From NCBI GenBank assembly GCA_902618205.1, contig CACMZL010000002.1, positions 124,001-188,000 of the forward strand: a stretch of 64,000 nucleotides of DNA, given 5' to 3'. This DNA is from an uncultured Pelagibacteraceae bacterium. Lineage in GTDB: Bacteria > Pseudomonadota > Alphaproteobacteria > Pelagibacterales > Pelagibacteraceae. Below are positions 29,641-38,930 of the stretch, piece by piece (position 1 is the first letter of the stretch; each line of letters opens with the position of its first letter). Below the pieces are notes generated by a model, which was given only the letters and a program-made list of their open reading frames with translations, did no database searches and was not told the origin of the DNA. The position numbers and the translations under genes are program-made.

Positions 29641-30788
29641 GCTTAAAGAATTGTTATAATTTTGAAGATTTTAGAAAGCTAGCCAAAAAAAAACTTCCAG
29701 CTCCAATTTTTCATTACATTGATGGTGGTGCAGATGATGAAACCACTTTAAAAAGAAATACAAATTCATTTGATGATTGTGACTTAATCCCTAATATTCT
29801 TAGAAGCGTAGGAGAACCAGATTTATCAACCACAGTTTTTGGTAGAAAAATAGATATGCCAATTTTTTTATCACCTACTGCTATGCAAAGTTTATATCAT
29901 CCTGATGGAGATAAAGCTTCAGCTAGAGCTGCAGAAAAATTTGGTACTATGTATAGCATGTCGACAATGGCTTCATTTTCGATTGAAGAAATTGCTAACA
30001 TATCAAGTGGACCAAAATTATTTCAACTTTATATCCATAAAGATAAATCATTTACTGATGATTTGATTGATAGGTGTAAAAGAGCAAACTTTGACGGTTT
30101 ATGCTTAACTGTTGATACTTTGGTTGCAGGAAATAGAGAAAGAGATCACAGAACTGGTTTTACAACTCCTCCTAAATTCACATTAGAAAGTATAATGAAT
30201 TTCGCAATAAAACCAGGATGGTTATTCAGATATTTTACGAATAAGAAATTTGAACTTGCAAATATTAAACACAAAACTGACAAGGGAACTAACATTACAA
30301 AATCCGTAATAGATTATGTTAATGAACAGTATGATCCACAAATGAATTGGGAAGATGCAGAATACTGTATAAAAAAGTGGGACGGACCTTTTGCCTTGAA
30401 GGGTGTAATGTCTGTAGAAGATGCAAAGAGAGCAGTTGATATTGGTTGTACAGCAATAATAATATCTAATCATGGAGGAAGACAACTTGATGGATCTAGA
30501 ACTCCATTTGATCAACTAAAAGCTATTTCAGATGCTGTGGGTGATAAGGTTGAGATAATTTTAGATGGAGGTGTTAGACGGGGAACTCATGTTCTAAAGG
30601 CTTTAGCTGCAGGCGCAACTGCTTGTAGTTTTGGTAAAGCTTTTTTATTCAGCTTAGGAGCGGGTGGACAGCAAGGAGTAGAGAGGCTGCTTCAAAATAT
30701 GCACGATGAAATTAGAAGAAATATGATCCTAATGGGCTGCAAAAGTGTAAAAGAGTTAGATAGATCAAAGATAATTTACCGAAATTAA
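29637..30788 (+). CDS. FMN-dependent alpha-hydroxy-acid oxidase/dehydrogenase, copy 2
   Basis: Same family and architecture as the preceding gene; ATGA start/stop overlap; VSNHGGRQLDG-type motif and DGGVRRGTHVLKALAAGA. Confidence 0.93.
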   Translation: MSLKNCYNFEDFRKLAKKKLPAPIFHYIDGGADDETTLKRNTNSFDDCDLIPNILRSVGEPDLSTTVFGRKIDMPIFLSPTAMQSLYHPDGDKASARAAEKFGTMYSMSTMASFSIEEIANISSGPKLFQLYIHKDKSFTDDLIDRCKRANFDGLCLTVDTLVAGNRERDHRTGFTTPPKFTLESIMNFAIKPGWLFRYFTNKKFELANIKHKTDKGTNITKSVIDYVNEQYDPQMNWEDAEYCIKKWDGPFALKGVMSVEDAKRAVDIGCTAIIISNHGGRQLDGSRTPFDQLKAISDAVGDKVEIILDGGVRRGTHVLKALAAGATACSFGKAFLFSLGAGGQQGVERLLQNMHDEIRRNMILMGCKSVKELDRSKIIYRN

Positions 30789-30877
30789 ATATTTTTTATA
30801 AACAATTTTTATTATTATTTTCACTTTAAATAAATAGACATGAAGTTGCTTTTCAGTTAGTTTGTCGACGAAAAATT

Positions 30878-32047
30878 ATGATTGAACTATCAAAAGCTTT
30901 AGACCGTTTAGGAACTGAAAGTGCATTTTCTGTTTTAGCAGAAGCAAAAAAACTAGAAGCACAAGGTAAACCTATGATCCATTTAGGTCTAGGTCAGCCT
31001 GATTTCAAAACTCCGAAACATGTAGTTGAAGCTGCAAAAAAAGCACTAGATGATGGACATCACGGTTATGTATTATCAAATGGTATTCCAGAATGTCGTG
31101 AAGCTGTAGCTAGATGGGTAAAGAGACTTTACAGTACAGATATTGATCCAAATAGAGTTTTAATAATGCCAGGTGGCAAACCAACAATGTATTATGCAAT
31201 CACTTGTTTTGGTGAACCGGGTGCTGAAATAATTCATCCAACGCCAGCCTTTCCTATTTATGAATCAATGATTAACTACTCTGGAGCAAAAGCTGTTCCT
31301 TATGACTTAACTGAGGATAAAGATTTAAAATTTGATCCAGATAAGCTTTTATCTTTAATAACTGATAAAACTAGACTTTTAATTTTAATAAACCCTAATA
31401 ACCCAACTGGAAGTTTTGTTGAAAAACCTGCAATAGATTATTTAGCAAAAGAATTAGAAAAACATCCTCACGTAACAATTTTAAGTGATGAAATTTATAG
31501 TAGACAAGTTTTTGACTATAAAGAAATGCCAACTTTTTTTAATTACCCAAACTTAAGAGATAGATTAATTGTTCTTGAGGGTTGGAGTAAAGCATATTCT
31601 ATGACGGGATGGAGACTTGGATGGAGTTTTTGGCCAGAACATTTAGTTGAGCATGTAAACAAACTTTTGATTAATAGTGTATCATGTGTAAATGCTGCAG
31701 CTCAATATGCAGGTATTGCTGCATTAGATGGTCCTGAAGACTCAATTAAAGATATGTTGGATAAATTTACATTAAGAAGAAATTTAATTCATAAAGGATT
31801 AAATGATTTACCAGGAGTTGAGTGTAGTTTGCCGGGAGGAGCTTTTTATGCATTTCCGAATATAAAAGGGACTGGCATGAATGGATCTGAGTTTTGCAAA
31901 AAAGCTATGCATGAAGCAGGTGTTGCAATTGTTCCTGGTACTGCATTCGGTAAAACTTGTAATGATTACGTTAGATTTAGTTTTGCCGCATCTAGAGATA
32001 ATATAATGCAAGCCTTAGAAAATATAGGCAAGATGCTTTCTAAATAA
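30878..32047 (+). CDS. class I PLP-dependent aminotransferase
   Basis: HLGLGQPDFKTPKHV, INPNNPTGSFV, SDEIYSRQVFD and GWSKAYSMTGWRLGW. Confidence 0.93.
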   Translation: MIELSKALDRLGTESAFSVLAEAKKLEAQGKPMIHLGLGQPDFKTPKHVVEAAKKALDDGHHGYVLSNGIPECREAVARWVKRLYSTDIDPNRVLIMPGGKPTMYYAITCFGEPGAEIIHPTPAFPIYESMINYSGAKAVPYDLTEDKDLKFDPDKLLSLITDKTRLLILINPNNPTGSFVEKPAIDYLAKELEKHPHVTILSDEIYSRQVFDYKEMPTFFNYPNLRDRLIVLEGWSKAYSMTGWRLGWSFWPEHLVEHVNKLLINSVSCVNAAAQYAGIAALDGPEDSIKDMLDKFTLRRNLIHKGLNDLPGVECSLPGGAFYAFPNIKGTGMNGSEFCKKAMHEAGVAIVPGTAFGKTCNDYVRFSFAASRDNIMQALENIGKMLSK

Positions 32048-32084
32048 AATGTATTTTTAATTAATATTTTTGTATTATTAAATA

Positions 32085-33458
32085 ATGAACGAAACTGTCC
32101 AAGCAGAATTAAAAAAGATATTTAACGGGAGATTTTCCACATCCGAGTCTACTCGTGCAAATTATGCAAGAGGTGAAGATACTTATAATCCAATATTATC
32201 GAAGGCAGTTGTATTTCCAGAAACTAATGAAGAAGTTTCAAAAATTCTAAAAATTTGTAACGAGCACAAAATTCCTGTCGTCCCGTTTGGAACCGGCACC
32301 TCTCTTGAAGGTCATGTTGTTGGAAATCAAAATGGTATTACAATTTCTCTAGAAAAAATGAATAAAGTTTTAAGCGTAAACGCTGAGGATTTTGACTGCA
32401 GAGTACAAGCAAATGTAACAAGAAAGCAATTAAATGAATACTTAAGAGAGGATGGTGTATTTTTTCCAATAGACCCTGGTGCAGATGCTGCACTAGGTGG
32501 AATGGCATCTACTTCAGCTTCAGGAACTATGGCAGTTAAATATGGAACAATGAGAACAGTTATTTCTGGTTTAACAGTTGTTTTACCTAATGGAGATATA
32601 ATTAAAACTGGTGCAAGAACTAAAAAAACTTCTGCGGGATATAACTTAACTAATTTGTTTATTGGATCTGAGGGAACATTGGGAATTATTACAGAAGTCC
32701 AATTAAGATTATCACCAATACCTGAGAGCATAATGAGTGCAGTCTGCTATTTTCCAGATTTAGACTCAGCAGTAAAGACTGCGCAAGAAGTTATTCAGTA
32801 TGGTGTTCCAATTGCAAGAATTGAAATGTTAAACAAAGATCAAATGGAAATTAGCATTAAATATTCAAAGTTAGAAAATATCAAAGCATCGCCAACTTTA
32901 TTCTTCGAATTCCATGGTAGTGAGCTTACCAATAACGAGTCTATAAAAATTGTAGAAGAATTATCAAAAAATAATGGTGGAAGTGATTTTCAATGGGCAT
33001 CTTCTCCCGAAGAACAAAAAATACTATGGAAAGCAAGGCATGATGTTTATTATTCAGTAAAAGCTTTAGGTCATGATATGAAAGTGTATTCTACAGATGT
33101 TTGCGTACCAATTTCCAAGTTAGTTGAGTGCATTTCATGGGCGGAAAAAGAAGTAAAAAAATTAGGTCTAACTGCACCAATGGTTGGTCATGTTGGAGAT
33201 GGAAATTTTCACTCCATAATATTGTATGATCCTGATGATGAAGAAAAACAAAAAAAAATTAGACAGTATAGCGATGATCTAATTAACAAAGCTTTAGAGT
33301 TAGAGGGAACAATTACAGGAGAACATGGAATTGGTCTTCAAAAAAAACATTACTTATTAAGAGAGCACCCAGACAATTTGCCAGTGATGAAAGCTATTAA
33401 AAGAAGTATTGATGTAAACAATATCATGAATCCTGGTAAAGTTTTTGATCTAAATTAA
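32085..33458 (+). CDS. FAD-linked 2-hydroxyacid dehydrogenase (GlcD/D-lactate dehydrogenase family)
   Basis: PVVPFGTGTSLEGHVVG FAD-binding motif, GSEGTLGIITE, HVGDGNFHS and GEHGIGLQKK. Confidence 0.93.
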   Translation: MNETVQAELKKIFNGRFSTSESTRANYARGEDTYNPILSKAVVFPETNEEVSKILKICNEHKIPVVPFGTGTSLEGHVVGNQNGITISLEKMNKVLSVNAEDFDCRVQANVTRKQLNEYLREDGVFFPIDPGADAALGGMASTSASGTMAVKYGTMRTVISGLTVVLPNGDIIKTGARTKKTSAGYNLTNLFIGSEGTLGIITEVQLRLSPIPESIMSAVCYFPDLDSAVKTAQEVIQYGVPIARIEMLNKDQMEISIKYSKLENIKASPTLFFEFHGSELTNNESIKIVEELSKNNGGSDFQWASSPEEQKILWKARHDVYYSVKALGHDMKVYSTDVCVPISKLVECISWAEKEVKKLGLTAPMVGHVGDGNFHSIILYDPDDEEKQKKIRQYSDDLINKALELEGTITGEHGIGLQKKHYLLREHPDNLPVMKAIKRSIDVNNIMNPGKVFDLN

Positions 33459-33469
33459 TCCAAAACAAA

Positions 33470-34423
33470 ATGAAAAAAATTTTAATCACGAGAAGGCTTT
33501 TAAGATCTTGTGAGGATAAAGCTAAAGAATTATTTGATGCTAATTTTAATTTAAATGATGAACTCTACTCTCAAAAAAAGCTAATAGAGATGAGTGCAGG
33601 CTGTGATGGTATTTTATCAGCTCTAACAGATAAGTTAGATACAGAAACAATTAGTCAATTACCTGATAGTGTTAAAATTATATCAAATTTTGCTGTAGGT
33701 TTTGGAAATATAGATTTAGAAGCCGCAAAGAAAAGAGGGATCGCAGTTACGAACACTCCGGATGTTTTAACCGATGCAACAGCTGAAATAGGAATGCTGC
33801 TAATATTAGGTGCTTGTAGACGAGCTGCTGAAGGTATCGAAAGTGCTAGAGATGGTGGATGGAAGTGGTCTGCAGATTACTTAATTGGAAAGCAATTAAC
33901 AGGTGCCAGATTAGGAATACTTGGTATGGGAAGAATTGGACAAAAAATCGCTAAGGTTGCTAAATCTTTAGGAATGATCATTCATTATCATAATAGATCT
34001 AAGTTAAGTGAAGAAAAAGAAAACGGAGCTACTTACCATGATAATTTAAAAGACTTACTTTCAGTATCAGATGTATTGTCTGTTTGCTGTCCAGCCTCAA
34101 AAGAAACAGTTGATATGATCAACAAAGATACAATTGAATATTTACCTAAAGGAGCAATTGTTACAAACGTTGCAAGAGGAGATATAATTGAAGATGAAGC
34201 TTTAATAGATGCCTTAGAAAGAAGAAAAGTTTATGCAGTTGGGTTAGATGTTTACAAGAATGAGCCAAATTTAAATCCTGGATATCTTAAACATAAAAGC
34301 GCTTTTATTCTTCCCCACTTAGGTAGCGCAACTAAAGAAACTAGAACTGCAATGGCTAATTTAGCAATAGATAATATCGATGAGTTTTTTAAAACAGGCA
34401 GGTGCAAAAACAAAGTTAATTAA
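33470..34423 (+). CDS. D-2-hydroxyacid dehydrogenase (glyoxylate/hydroxypyruvate reductase-like)
   Basis: VGFGNIDLEAAKKRGIAVTNTPDVLTDATAE, LGILGMGRIGQKIAK and VNVARGDIIEDEAL-type motifs. Confidence 0.92.
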   Translation: MKKILITRRLLRSCEDKAKELFDANFNLNDELYSQKKLIEMSAGCDGILSALTDKLDTETISQLPDSVKIISNFAVGFGNIDLEAAKKRGIAVTNTPDVLTDATAEIGMLLILGACRRAAEGIESARDGGWKWSADYLIGKQLTGARLGILGMGRIGQKIAKVAKSLGMIIHYHNRSKLSEEKENGATYHDNLKDLLSVSDVLSVCCPASKETVDMINKDTIEYLPKGAIVTNVARGDIIEDEALIDALERRKVYAVGLDVYKNEPNLNPGYLKHKSAFILPHLGSATKETRTAMANLAIDNIDEFFKTGRCKNKVN

Positions 34424-34530
34424 CAATCTCAAGTTGTAATTTGCTATTTAAAATTATTCTAACTTTCTAGACATATTTTTTATTTCAATTTAAGATTTGT
34501 TTATAAAAAAAATATTTAGAGAGGAAAATA

Positions 34531-35592
34531 ATGAAAGCACAGGTTTTACATAAGTATGACCCAGAAATGAAAGCAGATGTTTGGGTCACAGGTGAAGAGT
34601 TACCAAATCCTAAAATTGAGAAAGCAAGCGATGTCATTGTTAAAATTGGAGCTGCAGGTGTTTGTAGAACTGATTTGCATATTATTGAAGGAGTTTGGAA
34701 GCACATCACAGATCAAAATAACGATCTATTGCCTATGGTTATGGGACATGAGAACGCTGGATGGATAGAGGAAGTTGGTAAAGATGTTACAGGATTTAAA
34801 AAAGGTGATGCAGTTATTTTACACCCTAAAGTTTCTGGCACAGGAGGAACATGCTTGGATTGTAGAAGAGGAAACGATATGCATGCTGAAGATCCAATTT
34901 TTGCAGGTTTGAATGTTAAACACGGAGGGTATTCAGAATTACTTCAAACTAGTGTTAGAAATTTAATAAAAATTCCAAAAGTTTTAGGTCCAATAGATGT
35001 TGCACCATTTTCGGACGCAGGCTTAACTGCTTACAGAGTTGTTAAAAAAGCTACAAGACACCTTTTGCCAGGAGAAAATTGTGTAATCATAGGTGCTGGT
35101 GGATTAGGACATATAGCAATTCAATGTATGAAAGCAATGTGTGCTGCAAATATTATTGTTGTTGAAAAAGCAAAAGCACCTTTAGATCATGCAATGGAGC
35201 TCGGAGCTGACCACGGTGTTTTAATTGATGGTAATGAAATTGAAAAAGTAAAAGAACTTACAAAAGGTAAAGGAGCAGAGGCTGTTATTGATTTTGTTGG
35301 TGAAAAGGGTTCTACGCCAATGGGAATTAAGATGACAAAAGCAACTGGGACTTTTTACATTGTAGGTTACGGAGAAGAGATAAGAGTTTTGGCAATCGAT
35401 ATGATTGATCAAGAAAAAAGTATAGTTGGAAGCTTAGTAGGTACATGGGCTGAATTATATGAATTAATGGAACTAGCAGATAAAGGTTTAGTAAAACTTT
35501 CAATGAAAGAATACAAACTTGAAGAAGCTAATAAAGCACTACATGATTTAAATGATGGTAAGATTAAAGGTCGTGCAGTGTTAGTTCCATAA
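34531..35592 (+). CDS. zinc-type alcohol dehydrogenase family protein
   Basis: GVCRTDLHI, GHENAGWIEEVG and GAGGLGHIAIQ; the structural Zn loop is reduced (GGTCLDCRRGNDMHAED). Confidence 0.92.
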   Translation: MKAQVLHKYDPEMKADVWVTGEELPNPKIEKASDVIVKIGAAGVCRTDLHIIEGVWKHITDQNNDLLPMVMGHENAGWIEEVGKDVTGFKKGDAVILHPKVSGTGGTCLDCRRGNDMHAEDPIFAGLNVKHGGYSELLQTSVRNLIKIPKVLGPIDVAPFSDAGLTAYRVVKKATRHLLPGENCVIIGAGGLGHIAIQCMKAMCAANIIVVEKAKAPLDHAMELGADHGVLIDGNEIEKVKELTKGKGAEAVIDFVGEKGSTPMGIKMTKATGTFYIVGYGEEIRVLAIDMIDQEKSIVGSLVGTWAELYELMELADKGLVKLSMKEYKLEEANKALHDLNDGKIKGRAVLVP

Positions 35593-35616
35593 TTAACAAC
35601 AAAGAGAGGAAAAAAG

Positions 35617-37152
35617 ATGAAGACAATAAAAACTTGCGTAACCGCTCTAATATCAGCTTTGTTGGTATTTAGTCCTGTTGCGTATGCTGATAAGTGGAGT
35701 GATCAGTTTCCACATATCAAAGCAACTGGGGATATTCCTGGTGATTGTTCTTACGAGTCTATGTCTAAGAAAAACTATAAAGGCAAGACGCTTAAGATTA
35801 ATACACATGCTGTACCAGTCATGGGAGAGCCAACAGCTCTACATGCTGAGCAGTTCGCTAAACTTACTGGAGCAAAAGTTGATGTTACTCATACACCAGC
35901 AGGTGACTTATATGCGAAAGCAATGGTACCATTTCAAGCTGGACAAGCTCCATATGACATCGTTTTTGGATTTTCAAACTTCATTAACGATTGGAGAAGA
36001 TACTTAGAGCCAGTTCCAAAGAAATACGTTGAGATGAAACAAATGAAAGACGTTACTCCGTCTCACATCGGTGTAGCATCTTGGGATGGTGTTATGTATC
36101 AGTTTCCGGTTGATGGAGACAGACATTATCTAAAATATAGAAAAGATGTAATTGATAATCCTGAGTACCAAAAACAATATAAGGAAGCTACTGGTAAAGA
36201 ACTAAGAGTTCCTCAAACTTGGAAAGAGTATGGAGAAATGGCAGCTTACTTTAATAATTGGGACTGGGATGGAGATGGCGAGAAAGAATACGGATCTGCT
36301 GAAGTAATGAAAAAAGACGATCTAATGTATGCTGCTTTCTATTCAAGATCTGCTGCTTACTCTAAAAATCCAAAAACACCAGGTGGTTTTTTCTTTGATT
36401 TAGAAACTATGAAACCACTAATTAACAATCCAGGTTTTGTTGAAGCATTAACAGATTGGGTTGAGGCAACTAAATATGTTCCTCCAGGAGGAATAAATTT
36501 TGGTTTAGGTGATGAAATTGGATCATTTGGTGGAGGACAAACTTTGTTTAGTTTTTCATGGGATGATGCATTTGTTGCTGCTATGCAACCAGATAGTCCA
36601 ATAAACAATAAAGTTGGTGCTGCACAGTTACCAGGAGCAATGAAAGTTTGGAATAGAAAAACTAACTCTTGGGATGAAGGCTTTAACCAAGCTCCTTTCT
36701 TCGTATGGGGATGGGCAGTTGGAGTAGCTAAGAAAAGTAAAGAGAAAGAAATGGCTTTCGATTACCTATGTTTCTTCGCTAACGAAGCTAACCACCAAGC
36801 AGATATTGGAATTGGTAGATTTGGTGTAAACCCATTTAGAAATGATGACTTTAAAGTTGATGTATGGACACAAATTGGTTGGGATAAAGATATTGCTCAA
36901 TCATATGTTGATACTCTTGCACAAATGGAACAAAGTAAAAATAGAGTATTTCCATTAAGAGTTCCTGGAACTTTTGAGTTTAATGCTGCATTGGCTACTG
37001 CTGCTGCAAAAGCATTAGCTGGTCAATTATCTCCACAAGCTGCTTTAGACGAAGCTGCTAAACAGTGGGAAGATATACTTAACAGAGTAGGAAAAGATAA
37101 CGTAAGAAAAGCCTATGCTGTTGGTGTAGCAATGGAAGATAATAAGCAATAA
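35617..37152 (+). CDS. ABC transporter extracellular solute-binding protein (sugar/polyol type)
   Basis: Signal peptide, then a large type-1 SBP (HAVPVMGEPTALHAEQFAKLTGAKVDVTHTP...); upstream of two permease genes and two ATPase genes. Confidence 0.9.
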   Translation: MKTIKTCVTALISALLVFSPVAYADKWSDQFPHIKATGDIPGDCSYESMSKKNYKGKTLKINTHAVPVMGEPTALHAEQFAKLTGAKVDVTHTPAGDLYAKAMVPFQAGQAPYDIVFGFSNFINDWRRYLEPVPKKYVEMKQMKDVTPSHIGVASWDGVMYQFPVDGDRHYLKYRKDVIDNPEYQKQYKEATGKELRVPQTWKEYGEMAAYFNNWDWDGDGEKEYGSAEVMKKDDLMYAAFYSRSAAYSKNPKTPGGFFFDLETMKPLINNPGFVEALTDWVEATKYVPPGGINFGLGDEIGSFGGGQTLFSFSWDDAFVAAMQPDSPINNKVGAAQLPGAMKVWNRKTNSWDEGFNQAPFFVWGWAVGVAKKSKEKEMAFDYLCFFANEANHQADIGIGRFGVNPFRNDDFKVDVWTQIGWDKDIAQSYVDTLAQMEQSKNRVFPLRVPGTFEFNAALATAAAKALAGQLSPQAALDEAAKQWEDILNRVGKDNVRKAYAVGVAMEDNKQ

Positions 37153-37164
37153 TTTTATAAAACT

Positions 37165-37192
37165 TGTGGCCGTTTTTTAACGGCCACATTTT
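37165..37192 (+). terminator. hairpin terminator/attenuator after SBP gene
   Basis: TGTGGCCGTT-TTTT-AACGGCCACA, perfect 10-bp stem followed by TTTT. Confidence 0.75.
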
Positions 37193-37212
37193 AAAATAAT
37201 CCAAAAAAAATT

Positions 37213-38079
37213 ATGAATTTTAAACACAAGTTTGTTTTTTTATTCCCAGGATTGTTTGTACTTATTGGAATTTTAATTTTTCCAATTATTTTTACTATTA
37301 GATTAAGTCTTTCTGGATGGAATAGTTATACACCAGAAATGAACTTCATAGGTATCACGAATTATATAAGGTTATTTACTGATGACCCGAGGTTTTGGGA
37401 GTCTTTTTTTAGGCTAAGTTTTTTATCGGTAACCACAGTTATTCTTCAATATGTTATCGGATTTGCACTAGCGATGATGGTTTGGAGAGAAATAAAATTT
37501 AAAAGATTTTTTAGAGTAATTTTTCTCGTACCAATGATGACAACTCCAGTAATAATGACAGTTATTTGGAGAACATTTTTTCATGAGTCACTAGGTCCTG
37601 TAAATGATTTGTTAGGTGGATTTGGAGTAAAACCAATTTTGTGGTTGAGTGATCCAGTTATTGCAAAGTTTACTGTTATAATTGTTGAGGTTTGGCAATG
37701 GACACCATTTATGTTTTTACTATTACTCGCTGGACTTTTGTCACTTCCAAAAGAACCCTTTTTGGCAGCCGCTATAGATGGAGCAAGTCCATTTAGAAAA
37801 TTTGTTTATGTAACTTTTCCTTTGATGGCTCCAATATCAATTGGAGCAATAATTATAAGACTTATCGAGGCTTCAAAAATAATGGATACAGTATTTGTTT
37901 TGACTTCAGGAGGACCAGGTACTGCAACTGAGACCTCAAGTTTTTATATTTATATTAAAGGATTAAGAGAATTTCAGATGGGTTATGCAGCAACCTTATC
38001 TTTCACTTATCTTGTAATAATGATTATCAGTTTAACGATAATAGCTAAAGTTTTAACCAAACTAATGATCAAAGAATAA
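37213..38079 (+). CDS. ABC sugar transporter permease (MalF/UgpA-like)
   Basis: Six-TM protein with EAA loop AAAIDGASPFRKFVYVTFPLMAP. Confidence 0.92.
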   Translation: MNFKHKFVFLFPGLFVLIGILIFPIIFTIRLSLSGWNSYTPEMNFIGITNYIRLFTDDPRFWESFFRLSFLSVTTVILQYVIGFALAMMVWREIKFKRFFRVIFLVPMMTTPVIMTVIWRTFFHESLGPVNDLLGGFGVKPILWLSDPVIAKFTVIIVEVWQWTPFMFLLLLAGLLSLPKEPFLAAAIDGASPFRKFVYVTFPLMAPISIGAIIIRLIEASKIMDTVFVLTSGGPGTATETSSFYIYIKGLREFQMGYAATLSFTYLVIMIISLTIIAKVLTKLMIKE

Positions 38080-38081
38080 AT

Positions 38082-38930
38082 ATGAGCAAACTTTACACTT
38101 TTCTTAAATATTTCTTTATTACATTTTGGACTGTATTTGTTGTTGCACCATTTCTGTGGGCTGTATCAACATCTTTTAAAGACTTCCAATCTGTAAATAG
38201 TAAAGTAACTTATATTCCTTGGTTAGATTTCGAACCAACATTGGAGGGTTGGAGAGTTTTAATTAAGTCTCCTGCGAAAGGTGGAGTAGATATTGTTGAG
38301 CCCTATTTTAATAGTATTTTTGTAACTTGTACTGCTAGTTTAATAAGTATTGTTCTTGGAACACTTGCTGCTTATGCACTATCAAGATTTACTTTTAAAG
38401 CTGGATTTGTAAGAAACAACGATATTACTTTTTTCTTCATTTCACAAAGAATCATGCCTCCAATTGTATTATCAATTCCTTTCTTTATTTTTCTAAGCAC
38501 AATAGGATTGCTTGATAGTTTATTAGGTCTAGTGGTCGTATATATCGTTTTATTAATGCCAATTGCTGTTTGGATTATGGTAGATTTTTTTAATAGAGTT
38601 CCAAAAGAATTAGATGAGACTGCATTAATTGATGGGTGTAATCCTTATCAAGCTTTCTATAAAGTTGTTTTACCAAATTCAATACCTGGTTTAATTGTTG
38701 CAGGAATGTTTTGTATTATTTTTGGATGGATAGATTTCTTTTTTGCATTTATTTTAACATTTACTGAAGTACAATTGTTACCTGTAAAAGTTGTTGCACT
38801 TAATTCATCAATAACACCATGGTGGAGCCTTTCGGCATCTGCTTTGGTTTCAGTTGCACCATTAATAATCGTTGCATTTATAGTTGAGAGATATCTATCA
38901 AAAGGAAATTTATCAGGAGCATTAAAATAA
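38082..38930 (+). CDS. ABC sugar transporter permease (MalG/UgpE-like)
   Basis: AVSTSFKDFQS and EAA loop ELDETALIDGCNPYQAFYKVVLPNSIPG. Confidence 0.92.
   Translation: MSKLYTFLKYFFITFWTVFVVAPFLWAVSTSFKDFQSVNSKVTYIPWLDFEPTLEGWRVLIKSPAKGGVDIVEPYFNSIFVTCTASLISIVLGTLAAYALSRFTFKAGFVRNNDITFFFISQRIMPPIVLSIPFFIFLSTIGLLDSLLGLVVVYIVLLMPIAVWIMVDFFNRVPKELDETALIDGCNPYQAFYKVVLPNSIPGLIVAGMFCIIFGWIDFFFAFILTFTEVQLLPVKVVALNSSITPWWSLSASALVSVAPLIIVAFIVERYLSKGNLSGALK

Noticed and set aside
30222-30515. 97-aa minus-strand ORF with many Cys/Tyr
   Set aside because: Antisense shadow of the second hydroxyacid oxidase.
32327-32731. 134-aa minus-strand ORF
   Set aside because: Antisense to the GlcD-like gene, where sense motifs are clear.
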